30,107 nt of DNA from a virus. The position numbers and the translations under genes were made by a program. The DNA is taken from positions 1-30,107 of IMG/VR virus record IMGVR_UViG_3300005265_000022. One strand, 5' to 3'. The notes under the pieces were generated by a model. The model was not told where the DNA came from. It worked only from the letters and a program-made list of their open reading frames with translations, and did no database searches. This document shows, one piece after another, positions 27,894 through 30,107 of the stretch. Numbering within the stretch: position 1 is the first letter of the stretch; each line of letters begins with the position of its first letter.

Positions 27894-28609
27894 AAAATTG
27901 CCAATTCTCCAATATTTTTTAGAATATCATACACATAATTATCTTTTTTCCCACCAACATATTTATACAATGCTTTTTTAAGACTTCCAGTTTCATCGAG
28001 ATATTTAGTCAAAATATAATTAGTTGCTTTAATATTCAAAACTGGATCATACAAATCTTTATAATCCTCAATTATATTAGACTCTTTTAATTCTTGCCCC
28101 CAAACATCCACTGGATTTCCTTTTCTATCATAATAAAACGGCCTAATTTGCCCCAATCCACGTGCATTTGCCTTTGAACACTCAAATGGATTAAATGAAC
28201 TTTCACGTTGAATTATAGCCAACAATATCTTAAAATTTTTGTATTTTGAACATTCATTTACAATCAATTTTGCTAATGACCTTGGACACTTAGAGGAATT
28301 ATTTAAAATCCATTCTACATATTTATCTTTATTTACATCCACTTTACTTTTATGTGACAACTCGTAATTTCTTTTCCTACAATCATTCAACTGTTTTAAT
28401 AACAATTTATTTACTCTTACAAAACCATCTTTTTCCGCCTCACAATATTCCAATTCAAAACCATCTTTTTCCGCCTCACAATATTCCAATTTTTTTAATA
28501 TTGTCTTGTTTTTCATTACTTCCTGAAAATATTTCCCCGTGGCAAAAGTAAACAAAATTGCCAAAAACACAATAATTCCCAAACACACACTCAAACTACT
28601 CTTTTTCAT
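27890..28609 (-). CDS. Membrane-anchored lytic transglycosylase (SLT domain), 239 aa
   Basis: The N-terminus MKKSSLSVCLGIIVFLAILF is a membrane anchor or uncleaved signal. A coiled stalk with a tandem 12-residue repeat (LEYCEAEKDGFE then LEYCEAEKDGFV) follows. From about residue 125 is an SLT domain: LLAIIQRESSFNPF with catalytic Glu E136, ANARGLGQI, LYDPVLNIKATNYILTKYLD and YKYVGGKKDNYVYDIL. Such enzymes cleave peptidoglycan between MurNAc and GlcNAc. A phage copy with a signal anchor could act as a signal-anchor-release endolysin or in DNA entry. GGGG lies eight bases before ATG 28609. Family is sure; role is inferred. Confidence 0.87.
   Translation of the reverse strand: MKKSSLSVCLGIIVFLAILFTFATGKYFQEVMKNKTILKKLEYCEAEKDGFELEYCEAEKDGFVRVNKLLLKQLNDCRKRNYELSHKSKVDVNKDKYVEWILNNSSKCPRSLAKLIVNECSKYKNFKILLAIIQRESSFNPFECSKANARGLGQIRPFYYDRKGNPVDVWGQELKESNIIEDYKDLYDPVLNIKATNYILTKYLDETGSLKKALYKYVGGKKDNYVYDILKNIGELAIL
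28421..28491 (-). repeat. Exact 36-base tandem duplication in the transglycosylase stalk
   Basis: Two copies, 28421-28456 and 28457-28491, differ only in the last base or so. They encode a repeated 12-residue unit beginning LEYCEAEKDGF, each with one Cys. In-frame duplication at DNA identity implies a recent event. Confidence 0.9.
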
Positions 28610-28610
28610 T

Positions 28611-28937
28611 CTATTCACCCCATTCCTGTTCATCAATTACAATAAAATTTTTAACATTGGATTTTTCCAAATTAATACCATCCATCATTTCCTTGTAAAA
28701 TTCTTGAAAGATATCTGTAATTTCTATCAAAGACGGTGCATAAGCCCTTTTAAATTCTTCAATAACTTTCATCCTCATTTCATTATATTTTTCGATAAAA
28801 TGTTTTTCAATTCCCCCATAAATGCCATGAACAATATCATTCTTAATCATATCTTTTAAAAGATATTTTCGACTATCAAAAAAATCATCCACAGCCTTAT
28901 CTACTACAAATTCTACTTTTCCCCGCAAAAATTTCAT
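28611..28937 (-). CDS. Helical hypothetical protein, 108 aa
   Basis: Starts MKFLRGKVEFVVDKAVDDFF with helices throughout (FIEKYNEMRMKVIEEFKRAY, IFQEFYKEMMDGINL) and an acidic end (VIDEQEWGE). ATG 28937 follows GGGGGGG by seven bases and overlaps the upstream stop (ATGA). It ends one base before the transglycosylase start. No known domain; possible coiled-coil. Function unknown. Confidence 0.78.
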   Translation of the reverse strand: MKFLRGKVEFVVDKAVDDFFDSRKYLLKDMIKNDIVHGIYGGIEKHFIEKYNEMRMKVIEEFKRAYAPSLIEITDIFQEFYKEMMDGINLEKSNVKNFIVIDEQEWGE

Positions 28938-29140
28938 TCCCAATCCCCCCCATCTTCATCATCAATATCACCATTATTGACATATTCAATCATAATTTCA
29001 TCCCTCAAATCAAACCAATTCTTACCATCAACATCTTCGCAAACAATGTGCGATCCACAATAATCATATTCTACTTGGACATTTTCAAGTAATTTTATCA
29101 TATTTTCAATTATTTTAATAAGATTCATTGATTTATTCAT
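28934..29140 (-). CDS. Small hypothetical protein, 68 aa
   Basis: An amphipathic helix (MNKSMNLIKIIENMIKLLEN) is followed by YDYCGSHIVCEDVDGKNWFD and an acidic tail (DIDDEDGGDWE). The start is ambiguous: ATG 29140 lies right beside GGAG, and ATG 29128 is 12 bases after it. Both overlap or adjoin the end of the 50-codon gene, so coupling is likely. The tail also encodes the G-run used as the next gene's ribosome-binding site. No family recognised. Confidence 0.72.
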   Translation of the reverse strand: MNKSMNLIKIIENMIKLLENVQVEYDYCGSHIVCEDVDGKNWFDLRDEIMIEYVNNGDIDDEDGGDWE

Positions 29141-29285
29141 CTCCAATTTTAATTATTGGTCCGAAATTCCACCATAGCCATTTATAAATTGGCGGGTTGC
29201 TTGTCAAAGTAAGTCTTTTGGGAATTATATAATTATACCACTTTCCATAAACTCCAATTACAATACTAAAATTGAATATTTTCAT
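29133..29285 (-). CDS. Small Trp-rich hypothetical protein, 50 aa
   Basis: A 50-codon frame starting MKIFNFSIVIGVYGKWYNYI and ending PPIYKWLWWNFGPIIKIGDE; rich in Trp, Tyr and Ile. GGGG lies six bases before the ATG, and it fills the gap between the nucleotidyltransferase and the next small gene, overlapping the latter by 8 bases. Possibly membrane-associated. Coding support is good; function unknown. Confidence 0.68.
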   Translation of the reverse strand: MKIFNFSIVIGVYGKWYNYIIPKRLTLTSNPPIYKWLWWNFGPIIKIGDE

Positions 29286-29296
29286 TTATTTCCCCA

Positions 29297-29920
29297 TTAA
29301 TCAATTCTTTTAAATCGTGGTGTTCCGTCTGGATAAAATTCTAAATGATTTGATTTCATATCCTTATCATTTAAATTCCTAATGGCATTTACAATTTCAA
29401 GTAATCCCCCATTGCAAATTGAATATCCCTTTTTAATATATTTTTGAAGTCTTTCAAGTGTAGCAATTGGAAAGGGTAATTTGTTTATCACAAGTTTTCG
29501 CATTGCCAAATCTTGAAAAAATCGAGGATGATGAATAATTTTACCATCAATATCAATAGCGCAACACGTAACTGTAAAATCAAAAGAATTAATACAATCT
29601 TGCATATTATTATAGTAAAATCGTGAAATTAACTGAATTTTTTTGCCTTTGTAATAAAAATTGGAAATATTTTCATCTGAATATCCTGTTTTGACATCAT
29701 TATTTTTAATTAATATATCCCTAACAATTTCAAATTGTAATTTATAAACAAAAAACACATCAATATCAGAATCGACATATCCTTTTGAGAAATAAGACCT
29801 TAATGCCCCACCCGCTATCCAACAATAAGCATTTTTATTTTCCATATATATAGATTTATCATTTTTAATTAAATCAAAAAAGAAATGATTAAAATAATTA
29901 AAACATAATTCATCTTTCAT
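29297..29920 (-). CDS. Nucleotidyltransferase (poly(A) polymerase/CCA-type head domain), 207 aa
   Basis: Residues 33-57 carry the Pol beta superfamily signature: IAGGALRSYFSKGYVDSDID VFF, with GG at 37-38 and metal-binding D52 and D54. The remainder follows the pattern of phage poly(A)-polymerase-like or tRNA nucleotidyltransferase-like proteins (FDFTVTCCAIDIDGKIIHH, then LPFPIATLERLQKYIKKGYS). It may add nucleotides to RNA 3' ends or modify another substrate. I use ATG 29920, which overlaps the upstream stop (ATGA); ATG 29932 is an alternative with a weaker binding site. Alongside the RNA ligase and kinase it could act in tRNA repair (inferred). Confidence 0.82.
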   Translation of the reverse strand: MKDELCFNYFNHFFFDLIKNDKSIYMENKNAYCWIAGGALRSYFSKGYVDSDIDVFFVYKLQFEIVRDILIKNNDVKTGYSDENISNFYYKGKKIQLISRFYYNNMQDCINSFDFTVTCCAIDIDGKIIHHPRFFQDLAMRKLVINKLPFPIATLERLQKYIKKGYSICNGGLLEIVNAIRNLNDKDMKSNHLEFYPDGTPRFKRID

Positions 29921-29988
29921 TCCACCACCCATTCTTTTTTTAATTTAAGAACATTTGTATGCAATTTACAACCACAAGGATAATCCAT
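29917..29988 (-). CDS. Possible small Cys-containing protein, uncertain start
   Basis: A frame ending at 29917 (overlapping the nucleotidyltransferase start as ATGA) reads MDYPCGCKLHTNVLKLKKEW from ATG 29988, 23 residues. It remains open upstream to 30099, into the partial gene at the right edge in another frame. No good binding site precedes the ATG. The C-x-C and basic helix look protein-like, and the ATGA overlap favours it, but a competing 21-residue hydrophobic frame from GTG 30005 overlaps it. Confidence 0.35.
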   Translation of the reverse strand: MDYPCGCKLHTNVLKLKKEWVVE

Positions 29989-30020
29989 CCACCCATAATG
30001 TTCACTTTTTCTATTTCCCC

Positions 30021-30107
30021 CTATTCGATTATGATATATGGTTTTCCTTTTTTCACAACTGGTTCCCCGTGAACATCTTCCGTAATTCCAAATCCACAAG
30101 AACTTGC
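30021..30107 (-). CDS. C-terminal end of a gene cut by the right edge
   Basis: The last 28 residues of a protein entering from the right: SSCGFGITEDVHGEPVVKKG then KPYIIIE and a TAG stop. It reads like a genuine C-terminus (balanced charged and aliphatic residues, beta-strand end) and is preferred to the overlapping frame that starts at 30099. No family can be named from so little. Confidence 0.5.
   Translation of the reverse strand, partial: ASSCGFGITEDVHGEPVVKKGKPYIIIE

Noticed and set aside
28421-28491. Direct repeats considered as a CRISPR array
   Set aside because: Only two adjacent copies without spacers, in frame inside a coding gene. No other repeat-spacer pattern was found in the window.
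29917-30099. 60-residue frame from 30099 as a complete gene
   Set aside because: Its first half overlaps a more protein-like C-terminus of a gene entering from the right edge (stop at 30021); only its last part, from about 29988, is kept as a low-confidence call.

Overview
This window is part of an AT-rich genome of a tailed double-stranded DNA phage (Caudoviricetes). Every gene I can support lies on the minus strand, so transcription runs right to left. Genes are packed with 4-base ATGA/GTGA overlaps or a few bases apart. The recognisable virion set is a portal, a MuF-like minor head protein, a prohead protease, a scaffold-like protein and an HK97-fold major capsid protein. Around it are phage-type nucleotide genes (dUTPase, ThyX, SSB), two tRNA genes, RNA-repair enzymes and many small unknown proteins. 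The host cannot be named. Strong sigma-70-type promoters and purine-rich ribosome-binding sites point to an ordinary bacterium using the standard code. Terminase, tail genes and DNA polymerase are not in the window.

Layout in transcription order (right to left). (1) About 30.1-22.3 kb holds small unknown genes with a nucleotidyltransferase, a membrane-anchored lytic transglycosylase, a P-loop NMP-kinase-like protein, an RNA ligase-type nucleotidyltransferase and a tiny ParB-like protein. (2) A terminator and a candidate phage-specific promoter at about 22.2 kb open virion block A (22.2-12.1 kb): a beta-rich protein, an HK97-gp10-like completion protein, the portal, a 585-residue protein of unknown function, two small proteins, and a 1670-residue fusion of a zinc metalloprotease and an SNF2 helicase. 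The two large proteins share an N-terminal module and look like proteins that are packaged or injected. (3) 12.1-8.6 kb is a replication and nucleotide block: SSB, a DUF1599/Nmad1-like protein, ThyX, dUTPase, tRNA-Gln and an FmdB-type zinc ribbon. (4) Another terminator plus the same promoter-like motif at about 8.53 kb opens virion block B (8.5-3.8 kb): a small conserved protein, the prohead protease, the MuF-like protein, the scaffold, the major capsid protein and a Lys-rich protein, ending at a clear terminator. (5) 3.7 kb to the left edge holds small genes, tRNA-Asn, a Thg1-like 3'-5' polymerase and a T4 PseT-type polynucleotide kinase cut by the edge.

Themes. The polynucleotide kinase, RNA ligase, Thg1-like enzyme and nucleotidyltransferase together resemble a tRNA repair kit, plausibly countering host anticodon nucleases. 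The protease and capsid protein carry the same peptide motif, probably a maturation or processing signal. Host-type promoters (TTGACT-17-TGnTATAAT and TTTAAT variants) precede the early/middle groups, while a TTTATATTATT motif precedes virion genes. Ten short genes of 60 codons or fewer are added from reading the sequence directly; most are supported by overlaps or ribosome-binding sites.
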